From IMG/VR virus record IMGVR_UViG_3300017770_000088, positions 1 to 30,849 of that record: a stretch of 30,849 bases of DNA. The stretch is one strand, 5' to 3'. The stretch comes from a virus. Made by a program: the position numbers and the translations under genes. The notes beneath the pieces were generated by a model that saw nothing but the letters and a program-made list of their open reading frames with translations, made no database searches and was not told the DNA's origin. Positions 1 through 6,061 of the stretch are shown in pieces; within the stretch, counting starts at the first letter, position 1; each line of letters opens with the position of its first letter.

Positions 1-3
1 CGT

Positions 4-285
4 TCATTTAAGGTCCTCCTTTGGGTTGAGTGGCTTGGAAGTATCGTACTCCGAGAGTCGTTTCCCGTCAAGGGATATGTCTAGATCCATGTCATAAGCC
101 GCGCAGGTATCGATAACGGTTTGGCCGATTTCAATCCAAGCACGCTTTACGACGTCGGGTGTCCACTCGTAAGTTGACTTTGTCGTGCAGTTCTCCAAGA
201 GCTGAAGCTGCTTAACAAGTTTCTCCACGCGAGGCGGAAACATGCGAGCAAAACGATCTCGCTTCTCTTCAGACGATTGTGGCAT
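4..285 (-). CDS. Small hypothetical phage protein
   Basis: This 93-residue protein is charged and soluble, with a basic N-terminal half and no membrane segment or signal peptide. Residues 18-45 (around LENCTTKSTYEW) resemble a helical motif I associate with small uncharacterised phage proteins, but I cannot name a family with confidence. Its start codon shares one base with the stop of the upstream gene (TAATG), and its own stop overlaps a further ATG (ATGA at 4-7) that would begin another gene running off the window edge. These junctions support translation as part of an operon of small genes. Function is unknown. Confidence 0.7.
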   Translation of the reverse strand: MPQSSEEKRDRFARMFPPRVEKLVKQLQLLENCTTKSTYEWTPDVVKRAWIEIGQTVIDTCAAYDMDLDISLDGKRLSEYDTSKPLNPKEDLK

Positions 286-470
286 TAATTTTTCTCCTTG
301 ATGTGTGTGGGCAATTCGTAGGAACGACGAATAGCTAAGACCAGTTTATAGGCACTAGACCATTCCTTTCTGGCTTGGACAGCACTCTCGTGATCGAACC
401 CTTGACTCTTGACGAGCGCAAGTTCTTTCTCGCCAAGGGCTGTCAACCATCCTCGCCGATCAGATATCAA
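285..470 (-). CDS. Small hypothetical protein
   Basis: This 61-residue, mostly helical, charged protein has no family that I recognise. It sits between two other small genes. It overlaps the upstream gene by 11 nt and the downstream gene by one base (TAATG), an arrangement typical of translationally coupled phage genes. There is no cysteine cluster, membrane segment or signal peptide. Being real rests on the junctions and on the lack of any competing frame. Confidence 0.62.
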   Translation of the reverse strand: MISDRRGWLTALGEKELALVKSQGFDHESAVQARKEWSSAYKLVLAIRRSYELPTHIKEKN

Positions 471-681
471 AATGCACCTCGTAGTCTAAAGCATCACCTG
501 CCGAACGAGGGCCAATGTAAATAATTGATTTACATGCCGGGATCTTTTTAACTTGCTTGTAGGCAGTGTAACTGTCAACTGCGTCAACAGAAGTTTCAAT
601 GATCTCGCCTGTGGCGTTTTGGTATTTGACAATGTAGTTGTCAGGAACTTCGTAGACTAGGCCTTCGGGTCGATTAATCAT
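460..681 (-). CDS. Small hypothetical protein
   Basis: This 73-residue protein is acidic to neutral with alternating hydrophobic residues (for example NYIVKYQNATGEIIE), suggesting a small beta-rich fold. I do not recognise a family. It follows the 78-residue gene by 5 nt and overlaps the next gene by 11 nt, so it is probably the second gene of the transcript started by the promoter at 951-979. Confidence 0.62.
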   Translation of the reverse strand: MINRPEGLVYEVPDNYIVKYQNATGEIIETSVDAVDSYTAYKQVKKIPACKSIIYIGPRSAGDALDYEVHFDI

Positions 682-686
682 GATGT

Positions 687-923
687 TCAGGAGTTAGGGG
701 TAGCGTGATTTGCCTGGATCAAGTCACCAGGAAGAATGTCGAGTAGTTCAAGAATATACTTGTCGCCTTCAGCGTCCCATCGGCCCAGGTCGACTGTTAT
801 GTCGCACTTTAAGTGGTCGCTGTATACGTCGAAGACGAGCTGTTCATCGGGATCGAGCTTGCGAAGCCCTTGGATTACTCGACTGTTGAACGAGAGGTCC
901 AGGGCTAAATTAACAAGGGTCAT
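687..923 (-). CDS. Small hypothetical protein, first gene of a promoter-led operon
   Basis: This 78-residue acidic protein is rich in Leu and Asp (such as LDPDEQLVFDVYSD) and probably adopts a small alpha/beta fold. No family is recognised. It is the first gene after a near-consensus promoter (TTGACA, 17-nt spacer, TATCTT), with the start codon about 28 nt beyond the -10 box. The transcript would continue through the next three small genes to the window edge. Strong host-type promoters of this kind often drive early genes that act on the host, but that role is only inference here. Confidence 0.65.
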   Translation of the reverse strand: MTLVNLALDLSFNSRVIQGLRKLDPDEQLVFDVYSDHLKCDITVDLGRWDAEGDKYILELLDILPGDLIQANHATPNS

Positions 924-950
924 TTGGTACCTTTGGCTGACTACCCTGTA

Positions 951-979
951 AAGATAACAGCTAAAAGGTGTTCTGTCAA
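951..979 (-). promoter_or_regulatory. Near-consensus sigma-70 promoter
   Basis: On the minus strand TTGACA (974-979) is followed by a 17-nt spacer and TATCTT (951-956). It points at the 78-residue gene whose start codon is at 923. This is among the clearest promoters in the window. Confidence 0.8.
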
Positions 980-1033
980 GAGGCTTCTCTAATGGGACAT
1001 GGATTGATTAATGGTCTGCAGTACAGGATACCA

Positions 1034-1114
1034 TCATTCGCTTGTCTTGATAAGCCACAGCGTCAGGCATATCACCATGTAAACGCCTGCTAGACAGAAG
1101 AAAGGACTGAGCAT
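1034..1114 (-). CDS. Possible 26-residue single-span membrane peptide
   Basis: An ATG-started frame encodes 26 residues dominated by one hydrophobic stretch (FFCLAGVYMVICLTLWLI) followed by KTSE. A GTG 18 nt upstream (1130-1132) would give 32 residues. It lies in the 245-nt gap between the two-helix membrane protein gene and the promoter at 951-979, where no longer frame exists. A lone membrane helix beside a candidate holin could be a lysis accessory, but the frame is so short that chance is a serious alternative. No clear Shine-Dalgarno sequence is present. Confidence 0.35.
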   Translation of the reverse strand: MLSPFFCLAGVYMVICLTLWLIKTSE

Positions 1115-1169
1115 AGGAACAGAGGGCAACACTATAACTTACAGGCTTGTCTTGTCAGCATCCGTAAAC

Positions 1170-1415
1170 TTAGTCACGCTTTACGGGCGGCTTAGAAGGC
1201 CTTGGGGTACTAGTTCTTGACGCACCCGAGCCTCCGACGAGAAGACTGAGTGTCGTTGCGATCATTACGTTAAAAACCTGTTCGATGCGTTCGGCTGCCT
1301 CGTCGCAGCGGTTAAGATTCTCGCACTTCAAGGCCCCGTAACTCATAAAAATAACCTGGCTAGCGAAGATGCCGGCCAGGATTTTGAGAAGAAAGGAGGA
1401 GTTTGTAGGATGCAT
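1170..1415 (-). CDS. Two-helix small membrane protein, candidate holin
   Basis: The 81-residue protein has two hydrophobic segments, roughly residues 8-28 (within SFLLKILAGIFASQVIFM) and 47-62 (VFNVMIATTLSLLVGG). A short Cys-containing loop (CENLNRCDEA) separates them, and the tail is Pro-, Arg- and Lys-rich (RTSTPRPSKPPVKRD). Small size, two helices and a positively charged C-terminal tail are the usual look of a class II holin, which forms inner-membrane lesions that release the endolysin. The two endolysin-like genes are elsewhere in the window, so there is no adjacent lysis cassette to confirm this. It could equally be another small phage membrane protein. It follows the 54-residue gene by 19 nt. 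Confidence 0.6.
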   Translation of the reverse strand: MHPTNSSFLLKILAGIFASQVIFMSYGALKCENLNRCDEAAERIEQVFNVMIATTLSLLVGGSGASRTSTPRPSKPPVKRD

Positions 1416-1434
1416 ATCCTATTTTGCCGGCAAC

Positions 1435-1599
1435 TTATGCCGTATAACTATGCCCGCGGTAGATAAACTCACCATGTACGACCTTTTTAGGGGCAGACTG
1501 GTAGGGTACGCCGCGATACGCCTTAGCGTTCGTGTATTGTGCTGCCAAAAGCGCGAAACGCTTCTGAAGCTTCTTCTGCTCGATGTGCAGGGTGTTCAT
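1435..1599 (-). CDS. DUF4278-like small protein
   Basis: This 54-residue basic protein begins MNTLHIEQKKLQ and has two copies of a YRG-x-x-Y element: AYRGVPYQ near residues 27-34 and FIYRGHSYTA at the C terminus. The repeated YRGxxY pattern is what I know from DUF4278, a family of short cyanobacterial and cyanophage proteins of unknown function. The frame lies between a terminator-led leader region and the two-helix membrane protein gene, with no competing long frame on this strand. The start is ATG at 1597-1599; no strong Shine-Dalgarno sequence is visible. Confidence 0.72.
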   Translation of the reverse strand: MNTLHIEQKKLQKRFALLAAQYTNAKAYRGVPYQSAPKKVVHGEFIYRGHSYTA

Positions 1600-1732
1600 G
1601 GGAGAATGCTCCACAGTGTTCAGGTCCCCGTTGCTTGGCCTGAATCGATCTGCAGTCCCGTAGGACTCAACGTTACTCTATTCTACCATGGTTTTAGTAG
1701 CCGTTGATACTGAACTGTATAGCAGAGATACC
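1600..1732 (-). promoter_or_regulatory. Structured leader of the DUF4278-like gene with a weak promoter
   Basis: About 130 nt between the terminator at 1733-1752 and the DUF4278-like gene contain no frame. On the minus strand there is a -10-like TAGAAT (1680-1685) without a good -35 box. Two inverted repeats follow: AGTCC / GGACT around a 4-nt loop (1654-1667), and TTCAGG / CCTGAA around a 14-nt loop (1619-1644). It looks like a structured 5' leader. I could not match it to a known riboswitch. Confidence 0.4.
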
Positions 1733-1752
1733 AAAAAAGGGGCCGAAGCCCC
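1733..1752 (-). terminator. Intrinsic terminator after the NrdR-like gene
   Basis: On the minus strand GGGGC-TTCG-GCCCC (1739-1752) is followed directly by six T (1733-1738). A perfect 5-bp stem with a UUCG tetraloop and a T tract is a textbook Rho-independent terminator. It ends the transcript that includes the NrdR-like gene. Confidence 0.88.
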
Positions 1753-1786
1753 AAAATTGAGTAATTATACTTAAGAGATTTAAAGT

Positions 1787-1990
1787 CTATAGCTCATCTT
1801 CTAAAAGTGAACGTAACTCGCCGAAGCGTTTTTCAGTGTGCTTGAGTCCCAGGAAATCGTCGTAAGGAACCTCAATTGTGGTAAACCGGTTACCACAGTT
1901 CACACACTCGCGGCGGCGACGTTGATAACGGTATTGCTGCCTGGACTCTAGGACCTTGGAAGATTGGGATTGGCAGTTAGTACAGATCAT
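1787..1990 (-). CDS. NrdR-like zinc-ribbon protein without ATP-cone
   Basis: The 67-residue protein starts MICTNCQSQSSKV and carries RRRRECVNCGNRFTTIE at residues 24-40. The four cysteines (C3, C6, C29, C32) and the Arg-rich run before the second pair match the N-terminal zinc ribbon of NrdR, the repressor of ribonucleotide reductase genes. NrdR is about 150 residues long and has a nucleotide-sensing ATP-cone after the zinc ribbon. That cone is absent here, and only about 25 charged residues follow. The gene overlaps the upstream unknown by ATGA and is followed by a strong terminator. Since the phage carries its own ribonucleotide reductase, the protein may bind NrdR boxes or interfere with host NrdR, but this is inference. 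Confidence 0.78.
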   Translation of the reverse strand: MICTNCQSQSSKVLESRQQYRYQRRRRECVNCGNRFTTIEVPYDDFLGLKHTEKRFGELRSLLEDEL

Positions 1991-2451
1991 GTAAAGACCA
2001 TGTCGTTAGGATGGGCAAGCATCTCGAGGACGGAGTTAGCTTTGTCGAAAGGCTTAGAAGCCTCGCCTTTGCCAAGGTGGCAGGAGCCATCTTCTCTGAG
2101 GAAGACACGAATGTTCTGGGGGAGGAAATGAGCATCACCCAAGGCGTCAAGAAGGCCATTCAGGCGCTCTCTAGTTGTGCGGCTAGGGCGTCCGAGTGAA
2201 TCATAGAAGTCACCCGCTCTTATAACCAAGCCTGAAACAACTGTTGGCTTCGAGGAGCTAAAGATTAACTCCAGGATCAACTTATCGAAGAGGCAGAACT
2301 TGACAGTTGAGCGAGGGCATTTAGTACACGAGTGGAAAGACACCCTAGTGTTGCCAGCTTCCTCTGCCTGAAAACTCTCAGGACCAATGGTAAGGAACTG
2401 ATGAAGCTTGTCAACTGCGAACTGGGTGAGTTGTCTGTTAGAGCGGGTCAT
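1987..2451 (-). CDS. Hypothetical protein upstream of the NrdR-like gene
   Basis: This 154-residue protein has no membrane segment. It contains two cysteines spaced CTKC (residues 42-45) plus another at 53, and a Gly-rich patch near the C terminus (DGSCHLGKGEAS). It is transcribed from a consensus promoter (2478-2506) whose -10 box is 26 nt upstream of the ATG, with an AGGAGG-type ribosome site (AAGGAGGCATCCA) before the start. It overlaps the NrdR-like gene by 4 nt, so both proteins are probably made together. I do not recognise the family. Confidence 0.72.
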   Translation of the reverse strand: MTRSNRQLTQFAVDKLHQFLTIGPESFQAEEAGNTRVSFHSCTKCPRSTVKFCLFDKLILELIFSSSKPTVVSGLVIRAGDFYDSLGRPSRTTRERLNGLLDALGDAHFLPQNIRVFLREDGSCHLGKGEASKPFDKANSVLEMLAHPNDMVFT

Positions 2452-2477
2452 TGGATGCCTCCTTGGTTGATGGGTTA

Positions 2478-2506
2478 ATTATAAGGGTAATTGGCCGGCT
2501 TGTCAA
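2478..2506 (-). promoter_or_regulatory. Perfect-consensus sigma-70 promoter
   Basis: The minus strand reads TTGACA (2501-2506), a 17-nt spacer, and TATAAT (2478-2483). Both hexamers match the sigma-70 consensus exactly. It overlaps the end of the upstream 78-residue gene and drives the hypothetical/NrdR-like pair that ends at the terminator at 1733-1752. Confidence 0.88.
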
Positions 2507-2739
2507 TCCTTGTCCAATTCTTTCAGGGCGTCGACTAGGTAAGGATTACGCACGTCGGCATAGGGATACTCTTTCTGGTACTTCCGCGCATAGTATTCGA
2601 CATGATCGGGAGTCCTTAGCATTTGAACCACTTGATCTCGAACCCACCTAGACCTATTGCAGTCAAGGCAAGTGAGCTGCAATTGAGCCGCCAAGTAGTT
2701 GCAGGTGCTTTGCATGTCGTCCAGAGAGTCAGGGGTCAT
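2503..2739 (-). CDS. Small hypothetical protein with a CxxC pair
   Basis: This 78-residue protein is helical and charged. It has a CLDC pair at residues 24-27 and a Tyr-rich middle (EYYARKYQKEYPY). No family is recognised; the single CxxC pair is too little to claim zinc binding. It overlaps the 46-residue gene upstream by 11 nt. Its stop region carries the -35 box of the next promoter, so it is the last gene of the unit starting at 3446. Confidence 0.62.
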   Translation of the reverse strand: MTPDSLDDMQSTCNYLAAQLQLTCLDCNRSRWVRDQVVQMLRTPDHVEYYARKYQKEYPYADVRNPYLVDALKELDKD

Positions 2740-2869
2740 CGTTTTTCTCCTCTTCAGGTGGATAAAGGTTTGCGATTGTTTCGTAGTAGCCAGGCGGTTC
2801 TAGCTCTGGCCTTTCCTTGAATATAGCTGCCCAGTCAATACCTCTAATCTGCTTTTTCTTGTTGGTCAT
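2729..2869 (-). CDS. Small hypothetical protein (46 residues)
   Basis: The frame encodes 46 residues starting MTNKKKQIRGIDWAAIF, with a compact WAAIFKERPELEPPGY segment and an acidic Pro-rich tail. The start is supported by one of the best ribosome-binding sites in the window (GGAGGGG, 3 nt before ATG) and by an ATGA overlap with the gene upstream. It overlaps the next gene by 11 nt. The IDW...RPEL.PPGY pattern resembles small uncharacterised phage proteins that I have seen before, but I cannot name a family. Confidence 0.7.
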   Translation of the reverse strand: MTNKKKQIRGIDWAAIFKERPELEPPGYYETIANLYPPEEEKNDDP

Positions 2870-3231
2870 GATCCCCTCCGGGGTGAATACCACCAGCGCT
2901 TGGATTCTTTGGGAAGTCGCCGGTCAAAAAGTGTGAGAGTTTGCGTCCAAGCAAAGCCAGTAGAATCCGTGGCGGTAACAGCGTAAGCAGGGCAACGAGA
3001 AGCAGCCAAGTCAGGAACAAACCTGCGGCCAACTCTTCTCCAGGATGGTTGCTTGCCACGCCACTGAAGGGAGCAAGATGGCCATGGGAGCTGCTCTCGG
3101 TCGTAGAGAATGCAGACAGGTCCTTGGACTTCGTAAACGAAAGATCCGCCATGGCTACGAATCTTTTTGCCGTGATCTAGACAATGACCACCTCCTTGCT
3201 GCGTCAATGAGTCTTGGGGGGAATACCGCAT
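2866..3231 (-). CDS. Hypothetical protein (121 residues)
   Basis: This basic, Trp- and Arg-rich protein has no recognised domain. It starts 2 nt after the stop of the preceding gene and overlaps the next one by ATGA. These tight junctions decide between this frame and a competing, Leu-rich frame over the same DNA. Four Cys residues and a His-rich start (GGGHCLDHGKK) are present but do not form an obvious metal site. Function is unknown. Confidence 0.6.
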   Translation of the reverse strand: MRYSPQDSLTQQGGGHCLDHGKKIRSHGGSFVYEVQGPVCILYDREQLPWPSCSLQWRGKQPSWRRVGRRFVPDLAASRCPAYAVTATDSTGFAWTQTLTLFDRRLPKESKRWWYSPRRGS

Positions 3232-3233
3232 GT

Positions 3234-3446
3234 TCAGGCTGCATCAGAAGAACCGCAAGGCACGACCTGACCATTAACAAAAGCAAATGCTTCAACAATC
3301 GCGTCCGCAAAGGCGTCTGCATACTCGGCAACTTCAGCAATGGAGTCAAACTGCATCTCAATAACTTCCGAGCCGCCATCAACAAACTCTTGCCTGCGCT
3401 CAGGATGAAAGCGAAAACGGGCAACGATAGGAGTTACTGTGTTCAT
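3234..3446 (-). CDS. Small hypothetical protein (70 residues)
   Basis: I chose the ATG at 3444-3446 because an AAGAGGT ribosome site lies 8 nt upstream. A longer frame from 3488 would start inside the promoter's -10 region. The protein begins MNTVTPIVARFRFHPERR and has an Ala- and acid-rich amphipathic helix (AEVAEYADAFADAIVEAFAF). It is the first gene after the promoter at 3478-3507. No family recognised. Confidence 0.66.
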   Translation of the reverse strand: MNTVTPIVARFRFHPERRQEFVDGGSEVIEMQFDSIAEVAEYADAFADAIVEAFAFVNGQVVPCGSSDAA

Positions 3447-3477
3447 AAAGGGTGACCTCTTGATTGAGTACATAACC

Positions 3478-3507
3478 AATATACCCACAAAAAAGCCGAG
3501 GTGTCAA
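3478..3507 (-). promoter_or_regulatory. Promoter whose -35 box lies in a terminator loop
   Basis: Minus strand: TTGACA (3502-3507), 18-nt spacer, TATATT (3478-3483). The TTGACA hexamer forms nearly the whole loop of the terminator hairpin after the portal gene, and the T tract falls in the promoter spacer. It would start the transcript of the small genes beginning at 3446. The same design recurs at 23642-23677. Confidence 0.8.
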
Positions 3508-3515
3508 GCCCCGGC
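3489..3515 (-). terminator. Intrinsic terminator after the portal gene
   Basis: Minus-strand stem GCCGGGG / CCTCGGC (3509-3515 with 3495-3501, one G-U pair) with loop CTTGACA, followed by TTTTTT. It lies 21 nt downstream of the portal stop codon. Confidence 0.82.
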
Positions 3516-3536
3516 CTCTAGGTATGTCTGCTGATC

Positions 3537-5144
3537 TTATTTCGCCTCTCTCGCAGCCTTCTCCGTGTTGCTCTGCTCTTCTTTGGCCTGCTTGTTGGCG
3601 GAAGACTGACCACTGGCTGGCTCATCACCTTGCCCTGGCTGGCTAGGAGCTTGTTCTTGGAACTTGTTAGCACGCTTCAAGTCTTCCCCTAGCTTCTGCT
3701 CAGACTCCTCATGCTGTAGCTCATGCTCGGCCTCTTTGTCTTCTTCAATGCGTTCCATCTCGTCATCGATCTGAAGATCAGGGTCAAGCACTCCACCGCG
3801 CTGAAGCTCCTCAAGCACTGTTTTCTTGGACAACAAGTCATTGGTGTAGAGGTTGACTAACTGGGCCATCTCAGAAGCACCCATGGGCTTATTAATCAGC
3901 GAATCATTGACCGCCAATCCTGACTCCATAGTAATGCTGGACTGCTCGCCGGAGTACCAGGCCCATAGACGCATGATGACGCCAAACATCGCGCTCTTGT
4001 TGCGGATTAGCGCAGATACACTGGACGCCACCTGAGAGGCTCTCAGAGAAGCCTCCGTAGCGGTCTTAACGTTGGCGCCATAAAGAAAGTTAAGAGAGCT
4101 TCGGTCCATCAGCTCTTCGACGTGCTTAATCTCCTCTTGGTGGCGTTCTAAGGATTTTCCGGTGGGCTCTGCGAAGGAGAAGTCACCCCCTTCAGCGCTG
4201 AGGTCAACCGCAGTATTAGGGCCAAGCACCAAAGGAGCGGGATTGCCATCAAGTCCGATAGGAGCACCTTTACGAACAGGGACGGGCATGGCGCATTTGT
4301 GGAGCAGTTCCTGCAGGTCGCTACGCATTTGGAAGTGCTGAATACTGAGATCCGCCAGGCCATCCATCGGGAGATCACCTTGGGCAAAACGGGACGTTGT
4401 GGCTCCATACCAAACAATGGGAACGACGGGAAGTGATGTGTTTATTTCGTCAATCTTTTGCTGCTCAAACCTACGAGCGGCGGTCTTGACTAGGCGGTAC
4501 ATCTCCACCTTTCCAGGGGTCATTACGTAGTAGATAGGCTCCACCTTGCTGCCATAAGCACCTTCTTCAGCCGGCATGCTGCGAAGCTGGCGGACAGTTA
4601 CCTGGGAGACCCTCTCGATACCGCGGTCGTAGGAGACCTGCCAGTTGATTACGTCAGAGCGCTTGATATTCAACAGATAAGGGTGTCGCCCATCACGCTG
4701 TTGATCAAAGAAGTTATCAGCACCACTGTCAGGCATCATGTCGACCATGACGTATGTGCCGCCATCGCGAAGAGCCTGCTCGTCGCAAGCCGTCAAGAAG
4801 CTCTGAATGCTAGAGCCTTGCATGTCCACATTGGCCTGGTTGCTCTCAAGGCTAGGGGGAGCTTGAACCAAGTTAAACCGACCCAATAGGCCAGCATAAG
4901 ATCGGATTGCGTCCCGATAGATGGGTGCATAAGTAGACCTGTCTAGGCGACAGTCGTAAGCACTTTGGGGCTCAGCGGGCTCCCGGTGCAGATACTTTGA
5001 CTTGGACAAACCTAGACCTCCCGCATTCAGCAAGGTCCAACAGTCGTAGGCTTGCTCAAGCTGAGGCAAGAGAGCTACTAACTCGGGTCGGTGGTAACTG
5101 ACCAGAGCTGGATCGTTATGAGGATGGGAAATTCCGTGAGACAT
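3537..5144 (-). CDS. Portal protein, DUF4055 type
   Basis: This 535-residue protein matches the DUF4055 portal-like family in length and in segments such as DGLADLSIQHFQ, GPNTAVDLSAEGGDFSF and GKSLERHQEEIKHVEELM. In this family the protein forms the dodecameric ring through which DNA enters and leaves the capsid and on which the terminase docks. The last 100 residues are low-complexity, rich in Glu, Gln and Lys (for example EMERIEEDKEAEHELQHEE), and probably a coiled or disordered tail. The gene stands alone between two terminators (5233-5253 and 3489-3515). The start has no clear Shine-Dalgarno sequence. The terminase genes are about 9.5 kb away, an unusual separation. Confidence 0.85.
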   Translation of the reverse strand: MSHGISHPHNDPALVSYHRPELVALLPQLEQAYDCWTLLNAGGLGLSKSKYLHREPAEPQSAYDCRLDRSTYAPIYRDAIRSYAGLLGRFNLVQAPPSLESNQANVDMQGSSIQSFLTACDEQALRDGGTYVMVDMMPDSGADNFFDQQRDGRHPYLLNIKRSDVINWQVSYDRGIERVSQVTVRQLRSMPAEEGAYGSKVEPIYYVMTPGKVEMYRLVKTAARRFEQQKIDEINTSLPVVPIVWYGATTSRFAQGDLPMDGLADLSIQHFQMRSDLQELLHKCAMPVPVRKGAPIGLDGNPAPLVLGPNTAVDLSAEGGDFSFAEPTGKSLERHQEEIKHVEELMDRSSLNFLYGANVKTATEASLRASQVASSVSALIRNKSAMFGVIMRLWAWYSGEQSSITMESGLAVNDSLINKPMGASEMAQLVNLYTNDLLSKKTVLEELQRGGVLDPDLQIDDEMERIEEDKEAEHELQHEESEQKLGEDLKRANKFQEQAPSQPGQGDEPASGQSSANKQAKEEQSNTEKAAREAK

Positions 5145-5232
5145 GGCAATCGCTGCGATGGTGGGCGTCGCGCCCTGAATGGTATCAGTAAGCCCGCATC
5201 TCGCTGACTATCTCTATAGAATGCCTTTCCGC
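5145..5232 (-). other. Portal upstream region
   Basis: About 90 nt separate the terminator at 5233-5253 from the portal start. There is a weak -10-like TATAGA in CATTCTATAGAG near 5212-5223 but no convincing -35 box, and no frame. A promoter is expected here because a terminator lies directly upstream, but I cannot fix it. Confidence 0.3.
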
Positions 5233-5253
5233 AAAAAAGGGGCTAAAAGCCCC
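5233..5253 (-). terminator. Intrinsic terminator overlapping a stop codon
   Basis: Minus strand GGGGCT-TTT-AGCCCC followed by TTTTTT (5233-5238). The TAG stop codon of the 54-residue gene lies inside the hairpin (5243-5245). It ends the RNR-Dcd transcript. Confidence 0.88.
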
Positions 5254-5407
5254 CTCCCTGTTTCTTTGGTTTGTTTAAAACTTCAATCGGCAGTCGGTTC
5301 AAGCTCCATAGATAGACCGCCTGGTCCCAGTTGTCTACCACTTGGCCCCCGACGCGGTAGATATTCCTGTCGTAGGGCTCGTCACTCGTCTGAGTAAATG
5401 TTTTCAT
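5243..5407 (-). CDS. Small hypothetical phage protein (54 residues)
   Basis: The frame encodes 54 residues starting MKTFTQTSDEPYDRNIYRV and ending in GGGF. It overlaps dCTP deaminase by ATGA, and its stop codon lies within the terminator stem, so it is the last gene of that operon. The order 'nWdqAvylWslnrLPiEVLnkp' with a Gly/Phe tail resembles small uncharacterised cyanophage proteins, but I cannot assign a family. The fit of both ends to regulatory elements makes a chance frame unlikely. Confidence 0.72.
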   Translation of the reverse strand: MKTFTQTSDEPYDRNIYRVGGQVVDNWDQAVYLWSLNRLPIEVLNKPKKQGGGF

Positions 5408-5904
5408 CCCTTGGACTCCTCAGCGCCAGTAGCTCCTTGGTACCGTCCGGTGACAGCGTAGGAGCGCATCGGCACTGCGTCCACCTTTGCAAAGCGCAAT
5501 TGTCCGATCCTCATGCCAGCTTTAAGAGGGAGTTCGGCGAACCTTCGGGAGTTGTGAAGCTCCAGGGTAACCCTGCCGTTGAAGCCCGGATCAATGTACG
5601 CTGCGAGCTGATGGCCGTAGCCTTCGCGGCCTCTGCTTGACTTGAGCTGGAACACGCACTCCATGTTGTTTGGGATGCGAACGTACTGCTCAGTACAAGC
5701 AAGAACGAAAGCACCAGGAGGCATCCAAAACGGCTCACTGCTGCAATTGATCTCGGTAAAATGGCCATTGTCATTCTCCACTAAGATAGATGAACCTAAG
5801 GTTACATCATAAGAGGCTGGATTGACAAGGGCTGAAAGGAAGGGCTCGACTAGCCCCATGTCGCGGCTGAGTTGTCTGATCTGGTGGTCAACGATGGTCG
5901 CCAT
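5404..5904 (-). CDS. dcd: dCTP deaminase
   Basis: The 166-residue protein shows the trimeric dUTPase/dCTP deaminase fold. Landmarks are NPASYDVTLGS near residue 28, LKSSRGREGYG near 87-97 (catalytic Ser and Arg of the SSRGR motif), DPGFNGRVTLELHN (E115 as the catalytic Glu) and a GRYQGATG C-terminal lid. In the family this converts dCTP to dUTP and ammonia, feeding dUMP to thymidylate synthase, here the phage ThyX. No separate dUTPase is visible, so either the host supplies it or this enzyme is a bifunctional deaminase-dUTPase; the sequence alone does not decide. An AAGGAG ribosome site (TTTAAGGAGACAGC) lies inside the preceding gene. It sits downstream of RNR in the same operon. Confidence 0.9.
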   Translation of the reverse strand: MATIVDHQIRQLSRDMGLVEPFLSALVNPASYDVTLGSSILVENDNGHFTEINCSSEPFWMPPGAFVLACTEQYVRIPNNMECVFQLKSSRGREGYGHQLAAYIDPGFNGRVTLELHNSRRFAELPLKAGMRIGQLRFAKVDAVPMRSYAVTGRYQGATGAEESKG

Positions 5905-6061
5905 GCTGTCTCCTTAAACGTGAGTAGTTGTTCCAGTTCTCCTGAACCAGATTGATAGCAAATGATGGGATCCGAGTAGCTTTTGTCGGATGATCATACT
6001 TGTCGTATTCCTTACGGAAGGCCCGGTAGGCCTCCCGCACCTGATCGGGCCCTGACATCAT
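5888..6061 (-). CDS. Small hypothetical protein between RNR and Dcd
   Basis: The 57-residue basic, helical protein starts MMSGPDQVREAYRAFRKEYD. Its first ATG overlaps the RNR stop codon (ATGA at 6058-6061), and it overlaps the dcd start by 17 nt while carrying the dcd ribosome-binding site. This coupling between two nucleotide-metabolism genes supports a real gene. No family is recognised and no function is assigned. Confidence 0.68.
   Translation of the reverse strand: MMSGPDQVREAYRAFRKEYDKYDHPTKATRIPSFAINLVQENWNNYSRLRRQHGDHR

Noticed and set aside
1369-1707. Plus-strand frame of 112 codons
   Set aside because: It runs antisense to the 81- and 54-residue minus-strand genes and has irregular, Cys- and Leu-rich composition, as expected for a mirror frame.
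1757-1769. TATAAT on the minus strand just before the terminator at 1733-1752
   Set aside because: A transcript from it would be only about 25 nt, there is no -35 box, and it lies in AT-rich DNA after the NrdR-like gene.
2844-3152. Minus-strand Leu-rich frame with an apparent membrane segment
   Set aside because: It overlaps the 121-residue gene, does not fit the 2-nt gap and ATGA junctions, and its Leu run looks like an out-of-frame reading of CT-rich DNA.
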